Shown in pieces: positions 1-11,464 of a stretch of 64,000 bases of DNA. Numbering within the stretch: position 1 is the stretch's first letter; the number at the start of each line of letters is the position of its first letter. This DNA comes from Fragilaria radians (lineage: Eukaryota > Bacillariophyta > Fragilariophyceae > Fragilariales > Fragilariaceae), in the NCBI GenBank assembly GCA_900642245.1, contig CAAAJI010000014.1, positions 180,538 through 244,537 of the forward strand, read 5' to 3'. Both the position numbers and the translations under genes were made by a program. The notes below the pieces were generated by a model. The model was not told where the DNA came from. It saw only the letters and a program-made list of their open reading frames with translations, and ran no database searches.

Positions 1-693
1 AGTGTTATTTAGATGCTTACAACCTATAGTGTTAGGTATTATCTTAATGATCTTGACTCAAAGGTACGTCACCGTAGAGTAACTTTTCTTAACTTATGTC
101 CAGAACTCTTTGTGTGATCATAAACCAATTAAGAGATAATTTGTGATGCTTCTTAAAATAACATACATATAAAGGGTTGTCAAATAGAAAAAGAGCAAAA
201 GCTTGAATCAGAGAAGACTCTTAAGGATGAGAAACATTACCCTTTGCGCGTTATCAGTCAATGATAGTAGTTTTTGTAAGGACAAAAAAAGCAGCCAAGA
301 TCAATGCAGCTACAATATGAAATGACTTTAGTATAAGAATTCTGTATGCTTAAAAATATTTTAAGCGAAGCAATAACGTTACTTTATAAGACTGCTACTT
401 CTTCTTGGACTGTATGGTATACGCTAAACTGTCCTAAACTGGGCCACAAGGTCTTTTAATACGTGGTATAAGATTAATTCCAAATGTACCTTCTAGTTGT
501 GGTAACTCTAAGAAACGTAAAAGGTCAAGTCCTCAAAAGATTGCACCACACTTTGCAATGGACGAACACACTTTTGCTTGTCTTTCATCTTGTTTCTACT
601 GAAAATCTTCTAAACCTGTTCAGATGTTTATACGTTTAAACTGCTTATTCTTAGGAAATGTGATTCATATATTGCTTTCGCCAACATCGAATT
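1..693. other. intergenic, no gene seen
   Basis: AT-rich sequence with no open frame that looks coding on either strand. It is downstream of the minus-strand COG0523 gene and so may hold its 3' untranslated region. No RNA gene or repeat was recognised. Confidence 0.6.
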
Positions 694-2001
694 TTAAACT
701 TTATTTTTTGCGTGTCCAAGGTCAAAAGTTTTCATTTCTTCATCAGTGTAAAGGCAATCATTTAGTGAATCAACAATTGCGTCACGGTTAATCTCCACAC
801 CTATGAAAACAATTTCTTGACGGCGGTCTCCAAAATTTCCTTCAAATTTACCTTTAATACTCTTTATTTCTTCTTCATCATCAGTCCCCCAATTGGACTC
901 AGGAAGGCAATCAAACCACGTGCCCACTGGTTTAATACTGATAAGCTGTCCAAACTGAGTCCAAACAAAAATCAATTCATTAAAGCCTCCAAGCCAGAAA
1001 AAGCCTTTTGACCTCAATATCATACCATACTTCAGCTTCATAAATTTTGAGAGATCAGTGCGTTCTTCGATTTTTTCCCTATTCCACTTCTCAGCAGGCA
1101 GGAAAATCTGTTCTATCCAGGTATACAGTCTTTCTGGGTTGAAAGGCTTACGTGCTGTGTACGCGAAGGACGTCACGCCATATTCTTCAGCTTCACTGTC
1201 AGGATTCTTTGACCTTAGAGAATCCAACCAACCAGCAAACGATCCAGCTGCTTCCATTGAAAAAAGTTTGGTGTCTAGAATCAAGGATGTATCGACCTCC
1301 CCAAAAGTTGTAGGGATTATATGAGCAGTCGAATTCAAGGTGCTAAGTAACCTGATGAGAGTATCTTTCATGTCTTCTGATACTAAATCAATCTTGTTTA
1401 GAATAATCACGTTTGAAAACTCAACTTGATCGACAATCAATTTAGAAATACTTTTTTCTCCTTCTTCAGCATCTTCGCTATCCATTCCATCCGAGAATTC
1501 ATCTTTGAAACGCTTGAGTGAGGATACATGTGAATAGAAGTTATGAGCGTCAATTACAGTAACACAAGTGTCCAGCCTTGCAATGTTCCACAGCATCTTT
1601 GATGGGTCATCAGCAAGCTCTTTCGTTGCAGGATCTGCACAAAAGCTCTCTGCTACTTGCTGAGGTTCTGCAATGCCAGTAGACTCAATCAAGATGTAGT
1701 CGAATTCGTGGAGTTCTCGAATGGCGTTGATTTCTCGAATCAAGTCACCTCTGAGTGTGCAGCAAATACACCCATTTTGAAGAGTTATAAGTTCTCGTTT
1801 AGCATTTACGAAGCCACTTTGCTTGATATCTTGAGCATCAATATTTATCTCAGCCATATCATTTACGATGACGGCGATTTTTCTTTGATGCTGCTGAGAT
1901 TCTAGTATATGCTTCAATAGAGTAGTCTTGCCAGACCCAAGAAAGCCAGAGAGAATAGTGACTGGGATTCTATTCTCGTCATTGGTAAATGTAGATGACA
2001 T
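694..2001 (-). CDS. COG0523/CobW-family GTPase metallochaperone (ZNG1-like)
   Basis: A 435-aa G3E-family P-loop GTPase. The Walker A motif GFLGSGKTT is at about residues 19-27, the family signature CICC at about 78-81, Walker B region IESTGIAEP at about 106-113, and an NKID guanine-specificity motif follows. The C-terminal half holds the CobW_C-like segment (SFAYTARKPFNPERLYTWIE). COG0523 proteins use GTP hydrolysis to deliver metal; the eukaryotic ZNG1 branch delivers zinc to methionine aminopeptidase, while other branches serve cobalt or unknown targets, so the metal is inferred only. The open frame continues upstream to 2109 but without an ATG; the ATG at 2001 puts the start just before the conserved IPVTILSGF segment, as in the family. 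No targeting peptide is evident. It is divergent from the coiled-coil/deacetylase gene. Confidence 0.88.
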   Translation of the reverse strand: MSSTFTNDENRIPVTILSGFLGSGKTTLLKHILESQQHQRKIAVIVNDMAEINIDAQDIKQSGFVNAKRELITLQNGCICCTLRGDLIREINAIRELHEFDYILIESTGIAEPQQVAESFCADPATKELADDPSKMLWNIARLDTCVTVIDAHNFYSHVSSLKRFKDEFSDGMDSEDAEEGEKSISKLIVDQVEFSNVIILNKIDLVSEDMKDTLIRLLSTLNSTAHIIPTTFGEVDTSLILDTKLFSMEAAGSFAGWLDSLRSKNPDSEAEEYGVTSFAYTARKPFNPERLYTWIEQIFLPAEKWNREKIEERTDLSKFMKLKYGMILRSKGFFWLGGFNELIFVWTQFGQLISIKPVGTWFDCLPESNWGTDDEEEIKSIKGKFEGNFGDRRQEIVFIGVEINRDAIVDSLNDCLYTDEEMKTFDLGHAKNKV

Positions 2002-2884
2002 CTCTTGTTTGTAAACTTTTATGTTTTTGTGAGAGCGTGGTTTGGAAATTTCATATGGCCTATCGCTAGATCGAAGAGGCCTTTGAGAATTAAAATATCC
2101 GTTATACAACGGGTATATCCCTTACTTTCGTTCAGGATCGGCTTGCCCAACAGATAACGCTTCTTCTCGATGAAAAACCGAGTGATTGCGATATTTGTTA
2201 CAAATTAGTATGCGAAAGCGCACGGTCTTGAAGAGAATGGCCCATTTAATTGGAGTGTATTTGTATAATAAAAAAAATTATGCTGCAGAAAAGTAGCAAT
2301 GGTGGGGCAACTAGCCATATTATTATTGTTTATGCCATAATTCTGACATAACAACATCCTTTTGCCTACCATCCTCATAAATGGCTCTCATCAGCGGCAA
2401 TTTTACCTTTCTTCTTCCTAAATTGCTCTCATCAGAGACAGTACATGTTTCTTTTAGAGCATTTTAAGCATCTTGGTTTTCAGCAAAGGGTTCTTCAATC
2501 TCATGATTGCACATAAAAGAATAGATAAATTCCTCCGGATCTATAATCTCTAAAATGCCGAAGTTCCAAGGAAACTTGAAAACAGATCCAAAGCATTGAG
2601 CTGTGTCTTGATTACCTTGGTAGGATTTTCAACCTCTTTTTCACCATAGAAACCAATGGAATGGATTAGAGTCTATGTTGGACCGTAGCTTTAGACTCAA
2701 TGAATTTAGCAATTACAAAGCTCTTTGTTGAAGGTGTAATTTCAAGCTTTTTTTTTTTAACACAGTTACACTTAGCAACAGGTAGTGAACTGTTGGTACT
2801 GAATGATTTTTTTACAAGTAATTAGTTCGAATCGCGGATGAGTGCGCAAACAGTTTTGATTGTTACCATCCTTTTAATCATTTG
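2002..2884. promoter_or_regulatory. divergent intergenic region, possible shared promoter
   Basis: An 883-bp gap between two divergently transcribed genes. It must hold both 5' untranslated regions and promoters. No convincing TATA box or repeat was picked out and no separate gene is supported. Confidence 0.4.
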
Positions 2885-5800
2885 ATGTCAATGAGCAGAG
2901 ATGGATCACCCAATGCAAAAACAGTACACGGAAGTAATTCAGTTGTTCATTTTGCCACAAATGATACAATAAATATAGTTCCTATCGTTCGGTCAAATTC
3001 TCTTTCGTCCGCTGGGACAATCGAAACGTCGACATTTGTGGATGCTTTCTGTGATTTGGAAGAAATGGAAGTTGCTTTCGAGCATTCCCCTTTAGATATG
3101 CACACTAGAGAACTATTCCTTACTTCGGAGAAACACATAAACGACCTCAACGATGGAGAACCATCACTTATTTGGACTCAAACAGAATCGGATTGGCAAG
3201 ATCTTCAATCAAAACTCTTTTACGAGCAGATGGAACGAGAAGAACTTGAGAAATTATACAGCCAGTCATGTGAAGAGGTTCGATCTTTGCAGCAGCAATG
3301 CGTTACTGTTTTAGGTCTTGACTCTTCACTAAAGAAAGCCATTGCTGAGATTGATCGATTACGAAAAGTTCCCGGCGCTGAATATACGGATCGAGATAAA
3401 GAACTAGAAGATGCAAAATTACAACTGGAGGCTTGGAAGATTGAAGTTATGCAACTTAGGTGTGACATGTCAGACAAACAGGATGAACACAATCAAATTC
3501 GAGTTCAATTTGAGCTAGAATTAGATCAACGCATGGAACAGTTTCAAAATGAGACTATTCATAAATGGGAACAGGCCTTATTACAGGCCGACGAGGAAAT
3601 TGACCGATTGAAGTCATGCTTAAAAGAAGCCACGCAAGAGCAGCAGGAAGAATCGCCTCTTAATTTTCAGCGTGAATTTCTGCAACTTCAATTTGAATAC
3701 ATGCAGGTACAGGAGAGCCTAGATGCGACAAGGGCTGAAAACCTACAGATTTGTAAGGAAGCAAACGAGACTGTGGAAAAATTGCAGCTTGAACTGCAGC
3801 GTTTGTCAGAAGAACGTCACCAATTAGTACTCGATCTTGAGTCGTCTATCGAGGAGCAAAATCGTCTCCGGTTCTCCATCAAGGAGGACGGCAAGGTACC
3901 ACGTGAGGAACTCAGTAAGGCTGTACGTCAGGCTGTCGAATCACGAGATCGTAGCATTGTGGACTTACGGAGACAATTGAGTGAAATGGAAGAGGCATCC
4001 AAACAGAGTGCTGAAGATCATAATTGGCTCACGGCACGACTTCATGTTGCACAAGAAGAAATTACCCTTTTGCAACGAAAGGTTGTTGAGCAACAAGAAT
4101 TCCATGAGAGGGATCTCCTTTCGACGCAAAGTCAACGAAATCATGCACAGGCTGAATGCAAACGTCTCAAAACAAAGTTAGATGCAGTTCATGCAGAATA
4201 TCAAACAGCCAAAATAGAATTGGAATCTATTCGGAGCCAGCTTACAAATTTAAGTGACTCAACGGTACAAAGAATAGCCATGACATCGGACCTTGAGAAA
4301 AGAATCCTCGAAACAGAAAATCGTCTTTTTCATGTCGAAACTGAGAACTCCACTTTGCGACAACAATTAAAGGATGCCAATAGAGTGATTGAGACGCACC
4401 GCGATGAGAATAATGGGGTAAATCTGGCGAAAGTAATGGAAATTGGATCAACAGTTGATAACACAGGAACAAGAGACATCATTGATCAAGTTCCCTTGGA
4501 ATGCATGCAAATTGATGATGTTGAGCAAAGAGAAGAAAGCGATAAGATCCATCGGATAGATGAATCTGAAATGCAAAGCCATGAAAATTTAGAACGCAAG
4601 GATAAGAAGGTACTCCAAAATCCAGAATTATTAAGTATGGATTTGAAAGCTGATTCCATTCAAATGGAATCGATAGTGAACCATTCTGAAACGAGCCATA
4701 TTGATTCTAAAGTTCGGGGGGTAAGCTCTAGGCATAAGGTTTCATCCACTTCAGTCGAATCTTGTGAGGTAGAGGTCACTGAATCAGATGTTCCCTTTTC
4801 TACCCTAAATAATCATCCAGCTAGTGACGACTTGAGCCCTAAATTACCCAATATACTCCAACAAGACCAGAAAAATGCTTTTGGAAGTAAGGCGTTGGAA
4901 TCTTTTGAACGGCATATTCATTCTTGGCCGATTTCTTGGCATGACAATGATGGTAGATCCAAATACGGGGATAGGGATATTATTGGATATGGAGCATCTC
5001 CCCCAAAGCCAATGTGGCCCGAAATGGCAAAAGTGGCACTTAACTTTGTCATTCACTTCGACGACGGAGCAGACGTGCCACATCCCTCCAGTAATCAAGC
5101 CTCCACTGGGTTGGATAACCAACACAATCTGAATCTAGAGTCTTGGCATGATTATGGGTCAAGAGCAGGATTTTGGAGACTTCATCGTTTATTCACCAAC
5201 AAGGCTATACCCTGTACAGTATTTGCAGTTGGACAAGCATTGGAACGTAATCTCCCTGCTTGCCGTGCTATGAAGGATGCGAATTGGGAAGTTGCTTCCC
5301 AGGGCTATGTCCTCACGGATTATCGAAATTTGGATGCCGACACTTTACGAGAACACTTAAGGCGAACGATATCAATTCATCAAAAGCTAATTGGCACCTC
5401 GCCATCCGGTGTATACCTAGGAAATCCTACTCCTGAATCACGAAGTATTGTTTCTCGTTATTTCTACTATGATTCCGACTCCTATTCCGATGATATTCCT
5501 TATTGGACTATGGAGGACGGTAAGCCGCATTTAGTCATTCCTTATTCATTATCTTTAAGCGACAAACGTTTCGATTGGAACAATGGATATGATGATGGAG
5601 TCAATTTTTGGGAAGAATTAGTGGAAACACTTAAGTAAGTTCCTGTTCAAAGAATATTTATAAAAAGGAAAACACGAAGTCTGGACTAACTCGTAAATGG
5701 TTTCATCAGCATGTGCATCGCTGAAGGACGAAATGGTAGACCACAGATCATGTCTGTAGGTCTACATGGGAGAATCAGTGGACGACCAGGAAATGCTACA

Positions 5801-5944
5801 GGTCTCCAGCATTTTTTGGAATATGTTAAGTATTTAGGAAGTGACATTTGGGTTTGTAAACGTGAGGATATAGCTCGCTATTGGTATGCGAAAAACTTTC
5901 CTATTGGTGAAGGACGTCCTATTGTGGCTAGCAAAGCCAGTTAA
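2885..5944 (+). CDS. coiled-coil protein fused to a PuuE-type polysaccharide deacetylase-like domain
   Basis: Two exons, 2885..5634 and 5710..5944, with a 75-bp intron (GTAAGT...CAG, phase 2), give 994 aa. Residues about 100-520 are Glu/Gln/Leu/Arg-rich and predicted coiled coil. Residues about 520-700 are acidic and low in complexity. Residues about 700-985 match the PuuE/cyclic-imidase branch of the NodB superfamily: NFVIHFDDG, YGSRAGFWRLHRLF, FAVGQALERN, SYSDDIPYW, and in exon 2 SVGLHGRISGRPG and WVCKREDIARYW. PuuE acts as allantoinase (ureide breakdown) in bacteria. The intron joins the domain exactly where family sequence continues, which supports the splice. The family's ASHGY motif reads ASQGY here, so the His is replaced and activity is uncertain. 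The preceding in-frame TTG at 2882 is not a likely start. A coiled coil on this enzyme fold is unusual to my knowledge. Confidence 0.85.
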
Positions 5945-6164
5945 CGAGTGTGGATCCAAACCGTTAATTTTTCTCACGCAAGGAGATGGGATATAAGCTT
6001 AATTTGTCGTTCCTTCTTCTTGCTGGACATCTAGACCAATATACCTGGGAGATCTCGATTAATAAATATTATAGGGGTAAACAAAGCATTACATCTACAA
6101 TCATTTTGTTTAGGACCAAAAGTCACGTTGTCTATGAGAAATAATTCTTGTATTCAAACACAAA

Positions 6165-7640
6165 TTAATTTTTCATTCGAATCAAGACCATATCGAAGGT
6201 GACAGTGTCATCTTTGATATCAGACTTGATGAGGGAAGATTCCCAAGAGCCTTTGGATACTACAATCGTCAACGCAAGAGGAACGCATTCCGAATTTCCA
6301 ATATCTAACGCATACCATGCTTTATCTCCCTGTTGCACAATCCAACCCAATGTATCAGACGACCAGGTGGCTACTTGAGGTGGTATTTTGGCATTATGGA
6401 CCCCAAGATCCAAAAATGAATCTTCTACCGCATCCAAGGAAATGTATTCCGATTGTGGAGCTCGAAAGGACGTGTCCAACACGATACGATCAAGCACAGT
6501 TCGTCGAAGGGAATCGACTATAATATGTTTCAATATTGGTGTTCGCTGCGTCGGATCCTCAAAGATGGGTTCCCCTGCATATGTCGATGGTCCCAATGCT
6601 AGTTTGACCACTCCCATGGTAGGATTGTGAATGCGAAGTAACACAACAGTACTGTCAATCCGTTCCATGGTAATTCGAGGTACGACCAATAGTGCGGAAG
6701 AATCCTTCTTGAACCATTGGCCATGTCCTGATCGGAGTGACGTATCACCCTCGAGGGGATTCAACTTGGGTTTAATAAGAATTCCAGGTCGTCCCTCCGC
6801 GATTTCAGCTCGGCATCGACGGGACTTTCGTGGACACAATGGAATGGGTAATGGAAGTTGATGAGGAGAAAGAAGCAAGGATTTGACAGATACATAAGAA
6901 ACGTTGTTATCGTTACTTTTGCCAGCTGTTGTTGCAATCGTAGTTGGCAATGTGGATGATGATGGTGCTGGCATTGGATTTTCCGAAAGAGGTGTTCCTA
7001 ATCCTTTATTGGATGATGGTATCAATGATGAAGACTTTTTGTCTAAGGATTTGTTCAATGCTTCCATACTCCAAGTGAGATTCTCACTCTTCGAGTCTCG
7101 ATTGATATATTTTGGTTGTTTGAGTCGACGTATTTCATCCAATGCAATCGTCTCCAAGGATTTCAAGGTTGAAGCAAATTGTTCTTTCTGTTCTTCTACC
7201 ATTCGTCGCTCGAGAAGTTTTTCTCCTAATTTTTCCATGGCTGACTCGGATTCCGCAATATCCAAACAGGGAGTCATGAGGTCAATTTTGGAAGAATCCC
7301 ATCGACAAAACCCGCATACAAACCGACATGCCTGTTCCAACACAGCAATGTGTAGAACAGATTGACACAGGGGACATTGTTGACACTTCACTTTGGGACA
7401 AAACCCTAAATGGCTCGCCGATGCTACGTCATGAAATGACAAACACTGAGGACAATAGGCTGAATCAATTTCGGGTAGAGTCGATGGAGGATGACGCTCA
7501 ATGGACGAACTTAAACGACGAGACGCTGTCGCATGGAAGCATTGTCCTATAGGTGCCACATGACCCTGATGATCTGCAAATAGGACGTAACCTTCTCCTC
7601 GAATCGTTGTCGTCGTCGTCGTCGTTGTCTTCTTCTCCAT
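6165..7640 (-). CDS. dynactin subunit 4 (p62)-like protein
   Basis: A 491-aa intronless gene. The N-terminal half carries several Cys pairs in the arrangement of dynactin p62: YCPQC at about residues 70-75, CPKVKCQQCPLC about 20 residues later, and CRFVCGFCRW at about 120. A Lys/Glu-rich helical stretch and a Ser/Thr/Pro linker follow, and the C-terminal half has beta-rich segments as in p62. In other eukaryotes p62 sits at the pointed end of the dynactin Arp1 filament, which recruits dynein to cargo. The start is the ATG at 7640 (MEKK), which sits before a run of eight Thr; the frame upstream of it looks like a chance extension. Overall assignment rests on the Cys pattern and on CGFCRW. Confidence 0.72.
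   Translation of the reverse strand: MEKKTTTTTTTTIRGEGYVLFADHQGHVAPIGQCFHATASRRLSSSIERHPPSTLPEIDSAYCPQCLSFHDVASASHLGFCPKVKCQQCPLCQSVLHIAVLEQACRFVCGFCRWDSSKIDLMTPCLDIAESESAMEKLGEKLLERRMVEEQKEQFASTLKSLETIALDEIRRLKQPKYINRDSKSENLTWSMEALNKSLDKKSSSLIPSSNKGLGTPLSENPMPAPSSSTLPTTIATTAGKSNDNNVSYVSVKSLLLSPHQLPLPIPLCPRKSRRCRAEIAEGRPGILIKPKLNPLEGDTSLRSGHGQWFKKDSSALLVVPRITMERIDSTVVLLRIHNPTMGVVKLALGPSTYAGEPIFEDPTQRTPILKHIIVDSLRRTVLDRIVLDTSFRAPQSEYISLDAVEDSFLDLGVHNAKIPPQVATWSSDTLGWIVQQGDKAWYALDIGNSECVPLALTIVVSKGSWESSLIKSDIKDDTVTFDMVLIRMKN
7580..7636 (-). repeat. poly-Thr trinucleotide run in p62 N-terminus
   Basis: A (gtc/gtt)n stretch on the plus strand encodes eight consecutive Thr after the initial MEKK. 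It looks like a simple-sequence expansion and is expected to vary in length. Confidence 0.6.
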
Positions 7641-8786
7641 GCGATGCTGTCGTTGTAATTTAGATATTGTAGGAATCAGCCAGTACGGAATACTAAAATA
7701 TTCATTGCAACTACCAGCTATAGCTAGTAGCCATACGAACCTTGACACTAGTGACAAACATACATGACATGGAATAGTCAATATTCCCACTGGAAACTAT
7801 TCTTCATAAAATTCCCGGTATACCTGCTCTTTGTCGAGAGCATTTCCATCCAGTAAAGAGAAGGAAATGGGCAGGAAGAGATTGCTGTTCAAAGATAGAT
7901 ATGCATCAACACAAAATTTCCAGAAAGACTTTCATACTTTCAATTTGCAATTCAAGGTGAAATATAACAGGAGCCATGATAATGATAAAACGTGTTTTAG
8001 AAACTTCTTTTCCTAATACGAGAAGTATTGAAACATCACTCCATGTGGCAATTGACATACTATTTGGAATCATTCGGAACTTCTAGTGATGATAAGTAAC
8101 AGATAAACATTACTGTCCATGAATGATATACAGCTGTAAAGAATGTCTGAATCCTACTTGGTACTGATGGAAGCATTTGATGTTGGTACAGCAATATCAT
8201 ACAAGGTTGATTTCATATGAGTTGACTCTGGTGAATGCTGTCAATTGCAACTTTTTGAAGAAGCCATTTGCATATGGGAACCATGCATGATTGTTTTAGT
8301 ATGGAGTCACGGTTTTTCTCGCAAAACATCAGAAACTTGAAATGATTGATTTATGACAAATTAAAGACTTCCAATTAGTTAACCAGGAGTCATTTATGGT
8401 GTGTAACTCTGTAGTTTCAAGACAAATTACGGTCAACAATCCTGTCTTGGCGACGAAAGAGACTAATATCACTGCCGTATGTCTAATTAGGACTAATTAT
8501 CAATCGCGCGATATTACGTCAGAAAGTACAGGACAAATGAGTCTAAAGCGTTCTAGTTTTTATGGAATTTACTTCAACCAATATAACTACGATATATTGT
8601 CGAACTTTCCAAATGATAGCACGCTTGGAATGGCAACCAATATTTTGCCGGCTATCTGGTGATATAAATAAGGTGTATGAGAAAAGATAAAGTGTGATAA
8701 ACCCTCTGACAAGAGTCGAAATGAATAAGCATATATATGATCAATCTGCTATATACAAGATGGCCCAAGTGTTAGTAAAGGATTTT
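7641..8786. other. intergenic, no gene seen
   Basis: Holds the promoter side of the p62 gene and the 3' side of the SET-domain gene. Three short open frames on the plus strand have no recognisable features and no plausible splice partners. Confidence 0.5.
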
Positions 8787-10925
8787 TCAAGCTTTCAAAT
8801 TCTTCCAATGTTCAGGGAAAAGACCATTGGGGAATCCAATGTAATGTCGGAAAACGCCTTCTTGCATTTGATCGCTATCACCACCGTTGACAAAGAAGTG
8901 AATAGATTTGCGGGGATAGTTGGTTAAGATTCTTGGCAAATCGTTAAAATACCATAAGTGATGTTTGGTATCCGGAAAGTGTTGCTGCAGAATACGAACG
9001 GTATAGGTGCCATCCTTATTTTCTTTGGCTTTCGGACGGAAGATGATGCATGGCCAATAGGACAAATCATCATGATTTGAATACTGTCCAACAAATCCTG
9101 ACCCATCTCTGGCAAATTTCTTCATTATTTTTTCATCTGTCATGTTTCTCCATAATGGATCCTTCTGTGTCCATACCATGGCGGTGTCCTCCTTGGTTTC
9201 AGAGTATTGACATCCTGCAAAAAGGTGAGGATGGTGAACCACTTCTCTCAAGTCATCCGAAAGAAGGTAATCTGGCGGATCTGGTAATTCATTGACTTCT
9301 TTCGCCGAAGGCATTTGCGGTAATGGTTTCCAATGGTTTACATGCGACAACCATGCTTCTTCCCATTCTGATCCATAATCAAGGAAGACTTCCTCTCCAG
9401 CTGGGATATTCCGAATGGCTACTATGTCTGCAGACAAACCTCTAAAAGGCTGTTGCGCAAGCTCACTTAAAGTCATTTTGCGAAATGAATCAGATGTCTC
9501 GTCCCAACCATCTGACCATCGGATTTTTGCGTTTACTGCACATTTCGAATTCAACCTTTTACTACAATGATTAATTAACACTGCGTTTGTGTTAGGACAT
9601 AACAGAAGCGAACTTTCTCGGTGTCCAAAGCAGTAGTTGATCAATACCTGAACACCAACCTGATTTTCTTGCTTGTCATAGATTGCAAGGGCATCACGGT
9701 CAATGACATGAATCATTGGAGCTGGAACAACAATGTCTCCTTTGGCAATATCGAATTGAGCAAAACCTCCGCGTCCAGCATCAGGGAGAGAAGATTTCCT
9801 TGGAATCATGTTCTCAAGACACTTTCCATTTTTTCTTAGCCATTCAGGAGTACGTTGATTAATATCCCTTTTAGCAAGGCTTTGAATTAGTTTTGATTTC
9901 GACGTGCCATCAATAATAGTTCTCAATTCAAATAACGTCTTGGGAACAATCATAGAAGTCGTCTCTTGCATTCCATGAGGAATATTTATTGAGTAAGATT
10001 TTGCTTGCACAGAGCTCAGCTTTTCAGTTTTCTTGTAAATATCTTGCATAAATTTAACGGCAGCCTCATAATCTATTGGCATAGGGAAGCCTTCCGCCCA
10101 TGCAGGGTGATTGTCGTGACGACATCGCCCGTAGTGCAGGAATAATTCTTCCCCTGCTTCAACATCTCGATATACGTAAAAGTCACGCCCCTGATTGTAG
10201 GAAAATGCTCCCGTACCAGGACTTGCTCGATGTGAAACAAGTGAGTCGTCATATCCAGGATTTGGATATCGATAGGTTATGGAATCGAGTAGACAATGAT
10301 TGTTTGGCAACGCCCCAGTTGTTATTTGAAAGTCCATGACTTGACTAGCTTCGTAGTTTACATGATCTGGAACACCTCTTCCTCGACCCCAAGCATATTC
10401 TCCCCAAACAGACTTCCAGCTCTTCCCTCCAGGAAATTTCGACTTGAAACCGCTGACTTTACTAGTCAAAAGAGTTATTGAAGGTCCATCAGGAAAAGGC
10501 AATATTGATTCGCCTTTCTTGAGGCTTCCAGCAGTAAATATACCCATACTCGTAACTCCCTTCAATGAAGATGGGGCCATAAAGATTTTACCTAATTAGC
10601 ATGATGTTATAAGTTATACACCAGGAGAAATATGATAAGAAACTTTATCACACTTACATTGATTTGATGAGCTCTTCCTGACTTTTTTTGTTGGGAGGTT
10701 ACTCCGGCTTTCCCCAAAGATATCCCGAGTAAGAATTAACACCTTTGGGGCTTGAAGAATTCTTCCTCGCAAAGATTCGTGAAGCAAAAAGCCACAAACC
10801 AAAGCTGTCCAAATGTAACAGCAAATCATAAAACGACATGTTGTCGGAAGGGCGAGAATGCTTTTTATTCCCTGTCGGGTTCGGCCTAAGCGGTCCGGAC
10901 TTAAGCTGTAACTACAATGATTCAT
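8787..10925 (-). CDS. signal-anchored protein with two SET domains
   Basis: Two exons on the minus strand, 10658..10925 and 8787..10591, with a 66-bp intron (GTAAGT...TAG, phase 1), give 690 aa. The splice joins SSNQ to CKIFMAPSS in frame and restores a typical SET N-terminal strand (apsslkGvtSMGIFta). Residues about 30-50 form a hydrophobic segment after a basic stretch, so a signal peptide or type II anchor is likely. The first SET domain (about residues 90-260) has NNHC and ELFLHYG; the second (about 340-510) has LINHC and EVFLDYGSEW. SET domains transfer methyl from S-adenosylmethionine to protein Lys. An entry into the secretory pathway would be unusual for a Lys methyltransferase, so the substrate is unknown. 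The C-terminal about 130 residues (WPCIIFRPK..., FPDTKHHLWYFNDLP) are conserved-looking but unrecognised. Confidence 0.83.
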
Positions 10926-11352
10926 ACCTTTTGCTTGGCTTTGATTTTATGAATGAATCAAAAATCTTTAAACATAGTAGGAAAGTCGGAGTCACATGGC
11001 CACAACGCTACAATTGGACAATGCATTTTTCGAATGTAAACTCCTGTAGGAAAGATACTGCACTCCACAAAGCATACTCGATACGAAGATTTGAAAATTA
11101 AAATGGGGAATGAATGCATAAGTCCAAGAGTTTAAGTTTGGATTTATAGGGCTTACATTTGATCCAATTTTTATTACTTGCCAAATTGTTTCATGTGTAT
11201 CGTATGCATCGAATCCGCTTCTTATCAACGTCTTCGGTTTTGTTAAAGAGGAATGAAAATGATTGGTGTGTAACTCTTAAAAATTCTATAGTGGCATGAG
11301 TGTCTTGCGTCACTTAGTTTTTCGGTTGAAAAACTTGCTCTTGGATTGGACA

Positions 11353-11464
11353 GGCCCGGTCGTTTTCTCCTCGGAGAATTCTCCGCCCGCGGAATTTTAC
11401 ATCTCTGAGTAATACTGCTCCGTAGCGTTTCACTGACGGAGAAATTCTCCGCGGAGACCAGGCC
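11353..11464. mobile_element. MITE-like palindromic element
   Basis: About 112 bp, much richer in G+C than its surroundings. The ends are inverted (GGCCCGGTC at the left, GACCAGGCC at the right) and each arm holds a CGGAGAA(A)TTCTCCG palindrome. TTGGATTGGA occurs on both sides (11341-11350 and 11473-11482) and could be a 10-bp target duplication, although it is not flush with the inverted ends. It has no coding capacity. Confidence 0.45.

Noticed and set aside
2822..2838. tRNA T-loop-like string AGTTCGAATCG
   Set aside because: No anticodon or acceptor stem can be built around it.
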